NCBI GenBank assembly: GCA_034231615.1
Contig: CM067306.1
Location: 39,464,101-39,528,100 of the forward strand
Source of the DNA: Meghimatium bilineatum
Taxonomy: Eukaryota; Mollusca; Gastropoda; Stylommatophora; Philomycidae
Length of the DNA stretch: 64,000 nucleotides
Reading direction: 5' to 3'
This document shows positions 32,330-43,044 of this stretch, in pieces. Position numbers and translations under genes: made by a program. The number at the start of each line of letters is the position of its first letter. Position 1 is the first letter of the stretch. The notes below the pieces were generated by a model that was not told the DNA's origin, searched no databases, and saw only the letters and a list, made by a program, of their open reading frames with translations.

Positions 32330-34128
32330 CGCCAGATATTTCCTTTGCTAAATACTTGCTTCACTAGATAGCTCCTTTTCTAGATAGTTCTTTCGCTATA
32401 TAGTTTCACCTCTAGATAACTCCTTTGCTGGATCGTTCCATATGTAGATAGTTCCACCGCTAGGTTGTCCCTTCGCTAGAAAGTTCCATCTTTAGATAGT
32501 TCGATCGTTAGATAGTTTTACCGCTAGATAGTTCCATCTTTAGATAGTTCGATAGCTACATAGTTTCATCGAAAGATAGTACTTTTGCTAGATAGTCCCA
32601 TCGCTAGAGAGTTCCGTCGCTAAATAATTCAAGCTTAAGATAGTTTCATCACTAGATAGTTACTTCGCTAGATGTTTCCTTACTTGATAATTTCTTTGCT
32701 AGAAAGTTAAATGGTTGGATAGTTCCATCGCTAGATAATTTCTTAATTAGATAGTTCCTGTGCTAGATAATTCCTTCCCTAGATAGTTCCTTCGCTAGAC
32801 AGTTCCTGCGCTAGACAGTTTCTACACTAGATGCGATCATCGTTATATGGTTTATGTGTTAGATAGTTCCTACGCTAGATAGTTCCTGCGCTAGATAATT
32901 CCTTCACTGGTTTCTTCACTAGGTACTTACGTCGCTATATGGTTCCTGTGTTAGATATTTCCTTCGCAATATAATTCCTTCAATAGATAGTTCCTTCGCT
33001 AGACAGTTCCATTACTTGATAGTTCCTGTGCTAAATAATTCCTTCACTAGATAGTTTCTTCACTAGATACTTCCGTCGCTATATTGTTCCTGTGTTAGAT
33101 AGTTCCTTCGCTAGATAATTCCTTCACTAGATAGTTCCATCCTTAGCTAGATAATTCCATCACCAGATAGTTCCTTCGCTAGATAGTTCCTTCACTAGAT
33201 AGTTCCTTCGCTAGATAGTTTCATCACTAGATAGTTCCTTCGCTAGATAGTTCCTTCACTAGATAGTTCCTTCGCTATATAGTTTCATCACTAGATAGTT
33301 CATGTGCTAGATAATTCCTTCACTAGATATTTTCTTTACTAGATACTTCCATCGCTATATGGTTCCTATGTTAGATAGTTCCTTCGCTAGATAATTCCTT
33401 CACTAGGTATTTCCTTCCTTCGCTAGATAATTCCTTCACTAGATAGTTCCGTCGCTAGACCATTCCTGCGCTAGATAGTTTCTTCACTAGATACGATCAG
33501 CGTTATATGGTTCGTGTGTTAGATAGTTCCTACGCTAGATAGTTCCTGCACGAGATAATTCCTTCAATAGATAGTTCCTTCGCTAGATAGTTCCATTACT
33601 AGATAGCTCCTGTGCTAAATAATTCCTTCACTAAATAGTTCCTTCGCTAGATAATTCCTACACTAGATAGTTCCATCCTTAGCTAGATAATTCCATCACC
33701 AGATAGTTCTTTCGCTAGATAGTTTCATCACTAGATAGTTCCTGTTCTAGATCATTCCTTCACTAGATATTTCCTTTACTAGATACTTCCGTCGCTATAT
33801 GGTTCCTATGTTATATAGTTTCTTCGCTAGATAATTCCTTCAATAGATAGTTCCTTCGCTAGATAGTTCCATCAATAGATAGTTCCTGTGCTAGATAATT
33901 TATTCACTAGATATTTCCTTTACTTGATACTTCCGTCGCTATATGGTTCCTATTTTAGATAGTTCCTTCGCTAGATAATTCCTTCACTAGGTAGTTCCTT
34001 CCTTCGCTAGATAATTCCTTCACCAGATAGTTCCTGCGCTAGATAATTCCTTCACTAGATATTTCCTTTACTATATACTTCCGTCGCTATATGGTTCCTG
34101 TGTTAGATAGTTCCGTCGCAAGATCTAG
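32330..34128. repeat. 16-bp satellite with higher-order structure
   Basis: About 110 degenerate copies of a unit close to CTAGATAGTTCCTTCG. Variants recur in blocks: a segment with TACTTCCGTCGCTATATGGT appears near 33065, 33345, 33782, 33930 and 34077, and one with ACGATCA-CGTTATATGGTT near 32834 and 33493. That indicates block duplication on top of the 16-bp period. Array edges fade into unique sequence. Confidence 0.95.
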
Positions 34129-34697
34129 AATACCCTAGAATTATATCAAGGAGACAGAGGAGCAATCTATAAATTGCGTCAAAAATTTGAAATCAACTTC
34201 TCAACTTCCCGAACAAGCTGTAAATAAATCAGCTTAATTTAGTCAAAAATAGCCCCCCCCCCCCAAACCCCCGTCATAAAAATATGTCCTTGTCTGGAAC
34301 GGGTGACTACTAGTTTATTTTAGGGATAACTAATTTAAATATTATCTCACGAATTAATCAATAATTAATTCAACTATTAATTATTTTAAGGGTTAGGGCT
34401 AGTGTTAGTATAGTTGTATTTTCTGGAGAGATTCTTGATTCTTGGTTAGAAACTGGCTTCACAGTACGTGGGGCATTCCCAAAAGTGCTTCGCCCTTTTT
34501 TCCAGCAGCCATTCGACTCAATGGTGTTTCGAGTCTAATTCCGCCGAAACAGACGTCGACATCAGGGCACACCTCTGGCTCTTGTGACAGGTTTCTTTGT
34601 TGTTCCGCCCGCCCACGACATACCCGTAACTAGTTCAAGCACAACGTCGGCCTGACGGAACAACATGGTAACTGTTATCGAAAGTTACGACTACGGG
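34129..34697. other. Unassigned sequence
   Basis: No supported gene. It holds a C run at about 34254-34264 and an AT-rich stretch near 34320-34400. One 63-codon plus-strand frame has no recognisable motif. Confidence 0.35.
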
Positions 34698-35395
34698 ATT
34701 GTATAGATGACGTGCCATGAAGCTTCTAAAAATCTTGAGACTAACGGGAATTGAACCAGTCCGTTCAACGGCACCAAATCGCCTAGCAACTCCTGAACAC
34801 GCGTTTTTCCGTACTTGACTAACCGCATCTCCAAAAAAAAGATGCGATTTCATCAAGCCATTCAAACCGTGCACACAAAGTCACCAGAACGGACCGATCG
34901 AGACAAGGACTATTACAACAACAACAAACATCCCGTACAGGTTTTTTGAAATATCCTCAGTAACAACAAACATATAACATAATATCCGTATTTAGTTATA
35001 CAAGGGCCGATAGGTCTTCTTGTAAACATGGATAACATATATAGACAATACAGACTGTACGGGATGTTTGTTGTTGTTGTTGTAATAGTCCTTGTCTCGA
35101 TCGGTCCGTTCTGGTGACTTTGTGTGCACGATTTGAATGGCTTGATGAAATCGCATCTTTTTTTGTGGAGATGCGGTTAGTCAAGTACGGAAAAACGCGT
35201 GTTCAGGAGTTGCTAGGCGATTTGGTGCCGTTGAACGGACTGGTTCAATTCCCGTTAGTCTCAAGAATTTTTTTTAAATTGTCCTCTGGCTTCCTACTTA
35301 AATTTACTTGTATGAAGCTTCTATAAGAATATAACCTCAATATAAAGGCATGTCATCTACTAAGGATTTCTGTTGCATTGCTGGTTTGTCTGTTG
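34698..35395 (-). repeat. SINE-like family 2 fragment split by a later insertion
   Basis: The flanks 34698-34728 and 35312-35395 together match about 110 bases of the family 2 repeat: TATAGATGAC-TGCCATGAAGCTTC on the left, and CTCAATATAAAGGCATGTCATC then TTTCTGTTGCATTGCTGGTT on the right. The two flanks overlap by the duplicated 12-mer ATGAAGCTTCTA (34717-34728 and 35312-35323), which marks the insertion point of the intervening element. Confidence 0.75.
34729..35311. mobile_element. Fold-back composite of a tRNA-like repeat (family 3), 12-bp target duplication
   Basis: The left arm (34733-34940) and right arm (35055-35266) are inverted copies differing at only a few positions, around a 114-base spacer. 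Each arm carries GGTTCAATTCCCGTTAGTCT (box-B-like) near its outer end, preceded by a possible box A (TTGCTAGGCGATTTGG). The left arm plus spacer match the single-copy repeat at 43045-43362, so the right arm is an extra inverted partial copy. The whole is flanked by a perfect 12-bp duplication, as for target-primed retroposition. The transcript could fold into a long hairpin. Confidence 0.8.
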
Positions 35396-35399
35396 AATT

Positions 35400-36125
35400 A
35401 TATATATAATTCTAGTCAATGACATGTTACTCACAATACTAGTCGATACAAAAAACAGGTTCCAGTCAATGACATGTCACTCGCGGTACTAGACGAGATA
35501 ACCATTTCTGAAATTCTTTGTTCTTTGTATGTGTACATTCTCCGCCTCCTTAACCTCATCTTCATTTTGCAATGAATTTATGACTGCTTTAATCAAATCT
35601 GCTGTATCTTTTCTTAGTATTGTACAATCTATCACCGCATTGCCTGCCAATAAGTCGACTCTCTCGTTTTCTCCGACACTGGCATGATCAGAACAGTATA
35701 TCCATGTAATGTTCTGGACAATTGAGTTGTTCAGTAAATGTATGTTTCTATCCGCAGCATGCTTTGAGAGTTTGTGAGTATTACCGAGTGTGTTGATGTA
35801 TCAGTTATCAACCAATGTAGTGCTGCTGTAACTCCCTCTATCTCCATCCTCATGCTCGAAGTGACAGTGGAGTATGCAGATAATATCTCAACCAACTTCA
35901 CGCAACTTCTGTAGACAATAACACCGAAGTCGTTTTTATTCATATTTCTGACCTTTTGATGACTAGGTAAAGTAACCAGCTGTAGTCAATGACATGTTAC
36001 TCGCTATAATGGGTGAGATAACCAGCTGCAACTGGGCGACATGCCACTCGCGATACTAGGCGAGATAATCTGCTGAAGTCAATGACATGTCACCCACCGT
36101 ACTTGGTGAGATAACCTGCTTAAGT
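35400..36125. repeat. About 48-51-bp minisatellite split by a LINE fragment
   Basis: Units containing GTCAATGACATGT-ACTCGC and GGTGAGATAACC-GCTG occur at about 35414, 35465, 35984, 36031 and 36079. The block 35515-35960 between the second and third is an unrelated RNase H relic, so the retroelement probably inserted into a pre-existing array. Confidence 0.7.
35515..35960 (-). mobile_element. RNase H fragment of a family C-type LINE
   Basis: The minus-strand translation includes SAYSTVTSSMRMEIEGVTAALHWL (second RNase H acidic residue in MEIEG), ILTNSQSMLR (third site, Asp changed to Asn) and, after a frameshift, a degraded block with GENERVDLLAGNAV (fourth block). It resembles the RNase H at 11830-12228 (SSLTMEIIAVTLAFEW, SDSMSMIRK). 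Nothing upstream of RNase H is present. Confidence 0.7.
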
Positions 36126-37969
36126 AAATGATATTTCTAAACATTTTGAAATGTCTCTCCTCCACTTCCGTAAACAAGAAGATGGATTTGGGAGTTTGAC
36201 GCCGTTCCTTTTACGTAGAACATTACATTTAGCACTATGAATCAAGGCAACCAGCGAAATATTTCCGTCCAATCCCACCAGTAATGATTTTCCCTAAAGA
36301 GGTCACAAAAAATCTCACTAAATTACCTTTTTTCGCAAAGATAAACTTCCCTTCCGAATATTTTTTTTAGGGGTTCTACTCTAATCCATCAACATGCTAG
36401 GTGAAACTGTTCTCTGTGACAAGCTTTTTACCCCATGCTTTTATGTCTCTATATAGGGCCAGACATCTTCAGCTTTCTTGTTATGGTATTGTTTGGGAAT
36501 CAACCTTCGTTGCGGAGACGGCACTTAATGATGGTGATGATATTGAGCCAGCCATCCTCACACTTCTTGTTATAATATTATTTGGGAGTCAACTTTCTGC
36601 TAACTTATTGCTACTTGTAGTTGAAGTGAAATCTGCAAGTCCTCGATGTTTTACAGCTAGCTAGGCTTTGGAAATGTTCCAAAATACGTTAGGTAATGAT
36701 TTCGATATTAGAAAAGATGAGAATTGTAGACCTAATGAAATTATTACGATCTCAATTTGATTGAAATTCTGATTCAGAGTTGAGTGTTTATGATCTCACT
36801 TTGATGGAAATTCTGAATCAGAGTTGAGTGTTGATGAAGCTGAGTGGGCGTTTCTAATGCAATATATATGACTATCACCATTATCTACATTCATAAACAT
36901 GATTTCTGGAGTATTATGATTTGGATCTCAATACTCAGACCTTTATATAAGTCATAGTAATTTGTAATATATATATATAAATATATATCTATGGTTATGT
37001 AAATAAGACCTGGGCACTAAAATGTAGGCCTAAAGAATATAATATTTTATGGAAAATGCATATTTTATAATCCATTTGCTCAAATGAAGACAATGTAACA
37101 TTTCTAAGTAATTCAGTATATGTAAATACTTTTTTGCATTACAAAATGGTTAAGGGTATATGTAGATGTGTTTTATTTCAAAATAAATGGATTATGATTC
37201 ATTTTTCTGGATACAAGCTTGGGTATGTACAAATTTCTATTCCCCCCCCCCCATATTTTCTTATTTTTTTCTTAATTAAATTTTTAATAACTAACACAAT
37301 ATTGTATGCAAGCAAATAAACTAAACTGAGTTATTACTTATCCATTTCTAAATGTTTTGAAGTCAGAATTATTCATATGGACAGAATACTGAGAGAGAAA
37401 TTGCACACATTCAAATACTAACATAAATGACTCAAAATGTTCAAAAATGTGCTCTAGCACAGCAGGAAAACTATAAGACAGGTTACGGAGACAAACGAGT
37501 TTAAATGTTCTAATCACTTCTTGCCATTACTTTATTAAGTGTCTATGTTTCACATCCATAAATAGCTATTGGGAATGACTCATTTTTATTAACAGAAATA
37601 GAAATCTAGATAGAAATAATACGGAAATCAATTTTTAAACATGTTGTATTTATGCTCTGATGTTTAATCTAGGTGGGCACTAGGATGGTTGGGGGGGGGG
37701 GGTTGCAGAAAGACAGGAATTAATATTTGTCGTGTAGGGATGAAATCCATTTATCTTTTCTGTTTAAAGTCTTTTGAAATTAGTGGAAGCAGGTACTACA
37801 ATATTTCTATACACTGTAAGGTTTGCCGCGTGTGAAATCTCTGATATCGAACATCAAAATGTAGCGGCGAGCAACAATATTTTCAGTTAGTAGCATCAGA
37901 GGTTTGGCGTAATCATTTCCTTTTGGGGATGTGCATAAATTACGTTAACAATTAGTGGTGAGGGGGAAG
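36126..37969. other. Unassigned AT-rich sequence with a tiny LINE tail
   Basis: No supported gene over 1.8 kb. At about 36503-36540 CTTCGTTGCGGAGACGGCAC then TTAATGATG matches the 3' end of the LINE at 47830-48684 (CTTCGTTGCGGAGAAGGCAC). An imperfect direct repeat (TTCTTGTTATGGTATTGTTT and TTCTTGTTATAATATTATTT) flanks that tail. C and G runs occur at 37245 and 37690. Confidence 0.45.
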
Positions 37970-38500
37970 GGAGTATGAAAAAAGGGGAGATTGTTGTTGA
38001 CTAGAGGAAGATAGGTGTTGACAAGGAGGAGATAGTTGTGTGACAATAGTGTGAGATAATTGTTTGACAAGGGGGGAGATAGTTGTTTATAAATGGGAGA
38101 TAGTTGTTTATAAATGGGAGATAGTTGTTGACAAGGAGATAGTTGCGATAGTTATTGGTAAGGGGGAGATAGTTGCAATAGTTGCTGACAAGGGGGAGAT
38201 CATTAATCAGTTAGATGCCTGTAAATTTCTATTTAACCTTGTTAATGTAATATTTTCTTAAAATATAATATCTCTGCTGTTTCTATCTCCTTTTTTATAA
38301 TAAAGAGGACTGCGTCTAACCTATGAGCAGTTATAGAGATAGTTATTACACGGAAGAGATAGTTGCGATATTTGTTGACAAGGGGAGATAGTTATTTGGC
38401 AAAATGGGGAGATAATTGCTGACGAGAAGATAATTATTGACAAGAGGGAGATCATTGTTGAAACTGGGGAGATAGTTGTTTGACAAATTTGACAAATGTG
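37970..38500. repeat. Degenerate GGGGAGATAGTTGTTGACAA minisatellite
   Basis: Around 20 loosely conserved units of about 20-25 bases with the core GGAGATAGTTGTTGACAAGG, interrupted at about 38205-38330 by unrelated AT-rich sequence. Old and variable. Confidence 0.85.
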
Positions 38501-38864
38501 GGGCTGTTTTTTTATACACCAATAAAAATAATTGTTAAATTTCTTTTTTAATGTAAAAAATATTAGTTAGCTTTTACGTATTTACAAAAAATGTGTTTGA
38601 CAAAGTTAAACAGCAGGGAGGGGGGGGGGGAATGATTCTCCGAATTATTGATATAACTTTTGAAAATATGGGGAGAGGGTGACAAATTGACAAACAAAAT
38701 GTGTACGTAACTCATGGACAGCCCCTTATCATTATTGAGCATCATATTTAGAGTTTTTCCCAGATAACTTGTGCTATGATATATTAAACGTCATATTTAG
38801 AGTGTGTCTCAGATAGCTTTTGATCTTATATTTTGGGTCTCAGGAACCCATGCACGTAGAAATT

Positions 38865-38870
38865 TTTAAT
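38865..38870 (-). promoter_or_regulatory. Candidate poly(A) signal ATTAAA for the cysteine-peptide gene
   Basis: ATTAAA on the minus strand, about 87 bases past the stop codon of the two-exon peptide gene (stop 38957-38959). It is the second most common poly(A) hexamer in animals. A single hexamer is weak evidence by itself and gains weight only from its position. Confidence 0.4.
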
Positions 38871-38956
38871 AGGCCTGGCGGGCCAGAAAAAAATGGCTTG
38901 ACGTGCCGATATTACTCGCCGGCCCCATTTTTCCCACCTCTGATCATGGACAATAC

Positions 38957-40087
38957 TCACGCATGTTTCTTGCAGTAATCGATACATTCATCTACAGCAG
39001 TCTTGTTGGATCTATTCTCAGGTCCTTTTTTCTTCATACAATCTATTTCACAAGCTTGCCACGGAGTGATGAGCTGTCCAAAACTGAGACCTGAGCAATG
39101 CATGTAAGATAGCAAACCATTTGTGCTAGTAATACATATGTGATAGCAATAGATATGTAATAGCAATATATATGTGGTAGCAATACGTATGTCATAGCAA
39201 CATATGTGAAAGAAATGCGTATCTCATAGCAATATATATGTGATAGAATTGCGTATGCCATTGCAATATATATGTGATATAAATGCGTATGTCATAGCAA
39301 TAAATGTGCCATAGCAATAGATATGTGATAGAAATGCATATTCCATAGCAATAGATATGTGATAGCAATATATATGTTATACCAATAGATATGTTATACT
39401 AATAGATTTGTGATATCAATAGATATGTTATACCAATAGATATGTTATACCAATATATATGTTATACCAATAGATATGTTATGCCAATAGATATGTTATA
39501 CCAATAGATATGTTATACCAATAGATATGTTATACCAATAAATATGTTATAGTAATATATATGTTATACTAATAGAAATGTTATACTAATAGATATGTTA
39601 TACTAATATACTTATAGCAATAGATTTGTGATAGCAATAGATTTGTGTTAGCAATAGATTTATGATAGCAATAGATGTATGATAGCAATAGATTTGTGAT
39701 AGCAATAGATTTGTGATAGCAATAGATGTGTGATAGCAATAGATTTGTGATAGCAATAGATGTGTGATAGCAATAGATTTGTGATAGCAATAGATGTATG
39801 ATAGCAATAGATTTGTGATAGCAATAGATGTATGATAGCAATAGATTTGTGTTAGCAATAGATATGAAATAGCGATAGATATGTGATAACAATAGATATG
39901 AAATAACTATAGATATATCTAGAGATAAGAGATTGCAATATTAATGATATAGCAATAGATACTTAATCGCAATATATATATGTAATAGAAATAAATACGA
40001 TAACAATAGATATGAAACAGCAATAGATATGCAATAACAATATATATGATACATTAATAGATATGTGATGACGTTAGATATCAGATG

Positions 40088-40119
<32 letters not shown>

Positions 40120-42434
40120 GTACTATATGCGATAGTAATACTTTAGTGATTACTTAATTATCATCATCTAGCAGCTGATATGATCATGAAGTCTAGCACT
40201 TAATGTAGAAAAAACATATATTACAGTTGACAGTATATGAATAACTGGCAGATCTAGAACTTGCTGATGAGGTGGAACTCTCGCACAGTCAGATTGAAAT
40301 ATAAGATAAGATGCACCCTTGTACACAGACACCAATGAAAGACAAGCTGCACTCTTGCACACAGTCAGACACCAATACAAGACAAGCTGCACTCTTGCAC
40401 ACAGTCAGACACCAATACAAGACAAGCTGCACTCTTGCACACAGTCAGACACCAATACAAGACAAGCTGCACTCTTGCACACAGTCAGACACCAATGAAA
40501 GACAAGCTGCACTCTTGCACACAGTCAGACACCAATGAAAGACAAGCTGCACTCTTGCACACAGTCAGACACCAATGAAAGACAAGCTGCACTCTTGCAC
40601 ACAGTCAGACACCAATGAAAGACAAACTACACTCTTGCACACAGTCAGACACCAATACAATACACGCTGCACTCTTGCACACAGTCAGACACCAATACAA
40701 GACAAGCTGCACTCTTGCACACAGTCAGACACCAATACAAGACAAGCTGCACTCTTGCATACAGTCAGACACCAATACAAGACAAGCTGCACTCTTGCAC
40801 ACAGTCAGACACCAATACAAGACAAGCTGCACTCTTGCACACAGTCAGCTTCCATCGCTTGATGTGACATGCATGACAGGATAATATTCTTTGATTCCCT
40901 ATCGGGTTCTGGTAACATATACACACACTCTGATAACAAATTTAGCGTGAAATATTAACACGCAATAAGCACACAGTTAGCGCGATAGCAGAGTTGATAA
41001 ATCAGCTCGCCTCAACCCCCTCCCCACAACCCCCTCTTTCGAGCTGATTAGTGTAAACTTCGACCATCCACATTATACTTGCGATACAATTTGATGTATT
41101 AATGCCGACTTACAATTCAATAATAGTTGAATATCAATGTCATGTACAGAATACGATTCAATTATATTTTTCTTATTTATTATAGTAACATAGATATTTA
41201 AATATCTAGGCAGCATTTTTTCCGAAGATGGAAGACTAGACAGAGAAATAGAAACAAGGTGCCAGAAAGCAAACACAGTGGCTTACCAACTTTGAACATT
41301 ACTTCACCATTACTTCTTCATCCAAAGATCAAGATGGAAATTAAAAAACAAATAATATCTACAATTTTTATACCAACACTGTGCTACCAATGTCAAACAT
41401 GGTCTTTAACAGCTTCGCAGCAAAGAATAATCGCCACGTGTGAAATGAAGTGTCTGAGAAAAGCTGCAATGGTTACCAAACTAGATAAAATAAGAAATGA
41501 AGAAATTAGGACAAGAGTTGGTATAATATCATGTATTGAACATATTGAGAGACAGCAAGTAAAATGGTTCGGTCACCTTATGAGAATGAAGCCAAACCAA
41601 ATACCAATAAGAGCATATAATACAAGAATATTCGGGCGTAAAGCCAAAGGTAGACCACGAAAACGGTTGATAGAAAACATTAAGATAACCTTGAACAAAC
41701 ATGGACTAAATGCAACTTCGGCGACACATCTGGCATGGAAACGACAGCTTAAGATACCACCCCTACGCTTAACGGAAGTGTGAATGCGATCAACAATCAT
41801 TCACCTGGGGATAGACAATAGACAATTATAGTAACCACACGCAGTTTGAAGGTATACCTTGACCCACCTTTGTGATTTTAAGCCAGAAAAGGAAGCAAAG
41901 AACGGCAACACTGTTACCTGCCATGGTCTAAGGGACTTAACCTGCATACGGTGCTGCTAAAGTATTGTTAAGTTGCTAGGCAACACTAATACAACAGATC
42001 GTATAATCAGTATATTTTGGAAGATCGGCTTTCAACGAGCTATTTCTAACAGGAATATCCTTATCACACAGCGACATATAGAGAAGGCGATACAACTAAA
42101 CGTAAACATCCGCTCATATGAGGCCTTTTTAAAAACGTATTGTTGACTTATCAGACACCATAACGCAACCCTATTTTGTGTCACTTCAATAGTCTCTCAC
42201 GTGTCGGTAATTAATGAAAAGAACAAAGTAGCCGTTTGACGTGTAACAGGGTTCTGCTATCACGTGTTATTGATACGTCCAAAAAAGACTTCTGATGGGC
42301 GGATGTTTACAAGGTAATTGTATCGTCTTCTCTGTAGATCGCCGCATCACAGGCCAACATGAACCAACAGCAACGAAACAACACTTACCTACAACAGCAA
42401 TAATGAACACGCATAGGTATACAGAGGCTGCCAT
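38957..42434 (-). CDS. Two-exon gene for a secreted four-cysteine peptide (CX3C-X17-CX3C)
   Basis: The coding exons are 42434-42389 and 39090-38957. Exon 1 (46 nt) starts with ATG and encodes a short hydrophobic leader (YLCVFIIAVV core); it ends at GTTGTAG|GTAAGT, a consensus donor. Exon 2 follows GCATTGCTCAG, begins in the complementary phase (the split codon becomes Gly) and runs to TGA at 38959-38957. The product has 59 residues: a signal peptide of about 20, then a mature part of about 38 with Cys spacing C-X3-C, X17, C-X3-C, two N-glycosylation sequons (NRS, NKT) and a basic C-terminus (KKHA). A phase-1 intron at the end of the leader is common in secreted-peptide genes. CX3C-Xn-CX3C suggests a disulfide-locked helical hairpin, a fold shared by unrelated defence, toxin and signalling peptides; function is not assigned. 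The 3.3-kb intron holds two satellites and a LINE. Confidence 0.72.
39115..40050. repeat. 17-bp satellite in the intron of the cysteine-peptide gene
   Basis: Roughly 55 copies of a unit close to GATTTGTGATAGCAATA, with variant blocks (TATACCAATAGATATGTT around 39390-39600). Three units make 51 bases, so minus-strand frames of 86-103 codons arise. They are artefacts of the period. The array begins about 25 bases from the acceptor of exon 2, and its minus-strand TTGCTATC text resembles the sequence just before that acceptor. Confidence 0.93.
40088..40112. repeat. (TA)n microsatellite
   Basis: A short dinucleotide run at the far end of the 17-bp array. Confidence 0.9.
40318..40848. repeat. 40-bp satellite, 13 copies, in the same intron
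   Basis: Units start every 40 bases from 40341 to 40821, each reading GACAAGCTGCACTCTTGCAC and ACAGTCAGACACCAATACAA. The main variant, ACCAATGAAA, occurs in a contiguous central block. Only a few other changes are present, so the array is young. Because 40 is not a multiple of three, three units (120 bases) cycle the frames and make spurious plus-strand ORFs. Confidence 0.97.
41190..41783 (+). mobile_element. RTE-like LINE 3' fragment in the intron of the cysteine-peptide gene
   Basis: Begins at the FKYLGSIFSEDGRLDREIETRC segment (about 41199-41262). After a frameshift, 41331-41783 is open for 150 codons: PTLCYQCQTWSLT, MKCLRKAAMVTKLDKIRNEEIRTRVG, ERQQVKWFGHLMRMKPNQIP and GRKAKGRPRKRLIENI. 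It is 5' truncated and lacks RT motifs A-C. It lies antisense to the host gene. Confidence 0.8.
41784..42388. other. 5' part of the intron of the cysteine-peptide gene
   Basis: No repeat or exon recognised. The donor GTAAGT (minus strand, 42388-42383) is at its upper edge. Confidence 0.45.
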
Positions 42435-42475
42435 TGTGTTGAGTCGTTGCCGATTAAAATCTAGCTAAACCTCAA

Positions 42476-42481
42476 CTTATA
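42476..42481 (-). promoter_or_regulatory. TATA-like element for the cysteine-peptide gene
   Basis: TATAAG on the minus strand, 41 bases upstream of the ATG at 42434. With a start site about 30 bases downstream, the 5' leader would be under 20 nt. The spacing fits a simple TATA promoter. It is inferred from position and sequence only. Confidence 0.45.
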
Positions 42482-43044
42482 CTTGTGTGTATGAAATATT
42501 TATCTGAAAACTGACGCAATTTGTGAATTTATCTTTTGTATTTTTTATCTTATCTGGTAAGATCATTTCCCAGTCTTGTTGAGATAAGGAATTTAGTAAC
42601 TTAGTTTTATAGTGACCCTTGGATCATATGTAAGCAGTCACATGCCATTTCAGGCATTATTAATAAAATTGTCTTCCGATGTTCTAATAATTTCAGCAGG
42701 TATTCAGGTAAAACGTCGAAACGTCGATTTGTGTGTGCCTATGTTTGTTTCGTATTATAAGCATAACTTTATTACCTCGTTTCAAGCTTTATCTTCAGGT
42801 AATATGGCGCGAAATGACAGCTGTTACTTTTGCTTGTCGATAAGGATAGTTTTGGAGAGGACACGGAATTACCGAGTAAAACTTTGACTACAGAATTGAT
42901 GCACCTTCAGCTTAAATGTCTTTTGACTTCAGCATCTCAACTTACTACAAAGTCGTCGGTCCAATCCGAATGTAGGAGGGCTCGACCAGACTTGTTCTAG
43001 CCTATACTCGCAAATTCAGTAGGAAGCATGAGGATAAAATGAAA
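42482..43044. other. Upstream region of the cysteine-peptide gene
   Basis: About 560 bp with no recognised gene. AAACGTCGAAACGTCGATTTG at about 42712 resembles the GAAACGTCG end of the hairpin motif but lacks the stem. The region would hold upstream promoter elements of the minus-strand gene. Confidence 0.35.

Noticed and set aside
39581..39892. Minus-strand ORFs with Cys-Tyr-His repeats near the peptide gene
   Set aside because: They are translations of the 17-bp satellite in the intron and are not joined to exon 2, whose acceptor at 39091 excludes them.
40318..40848. Three overlapping plus-strand ORFs of 75-95 codons
   Set aside because: They are translations of the 40-bp satellite in successive frames; each third unit returns to the same frame.
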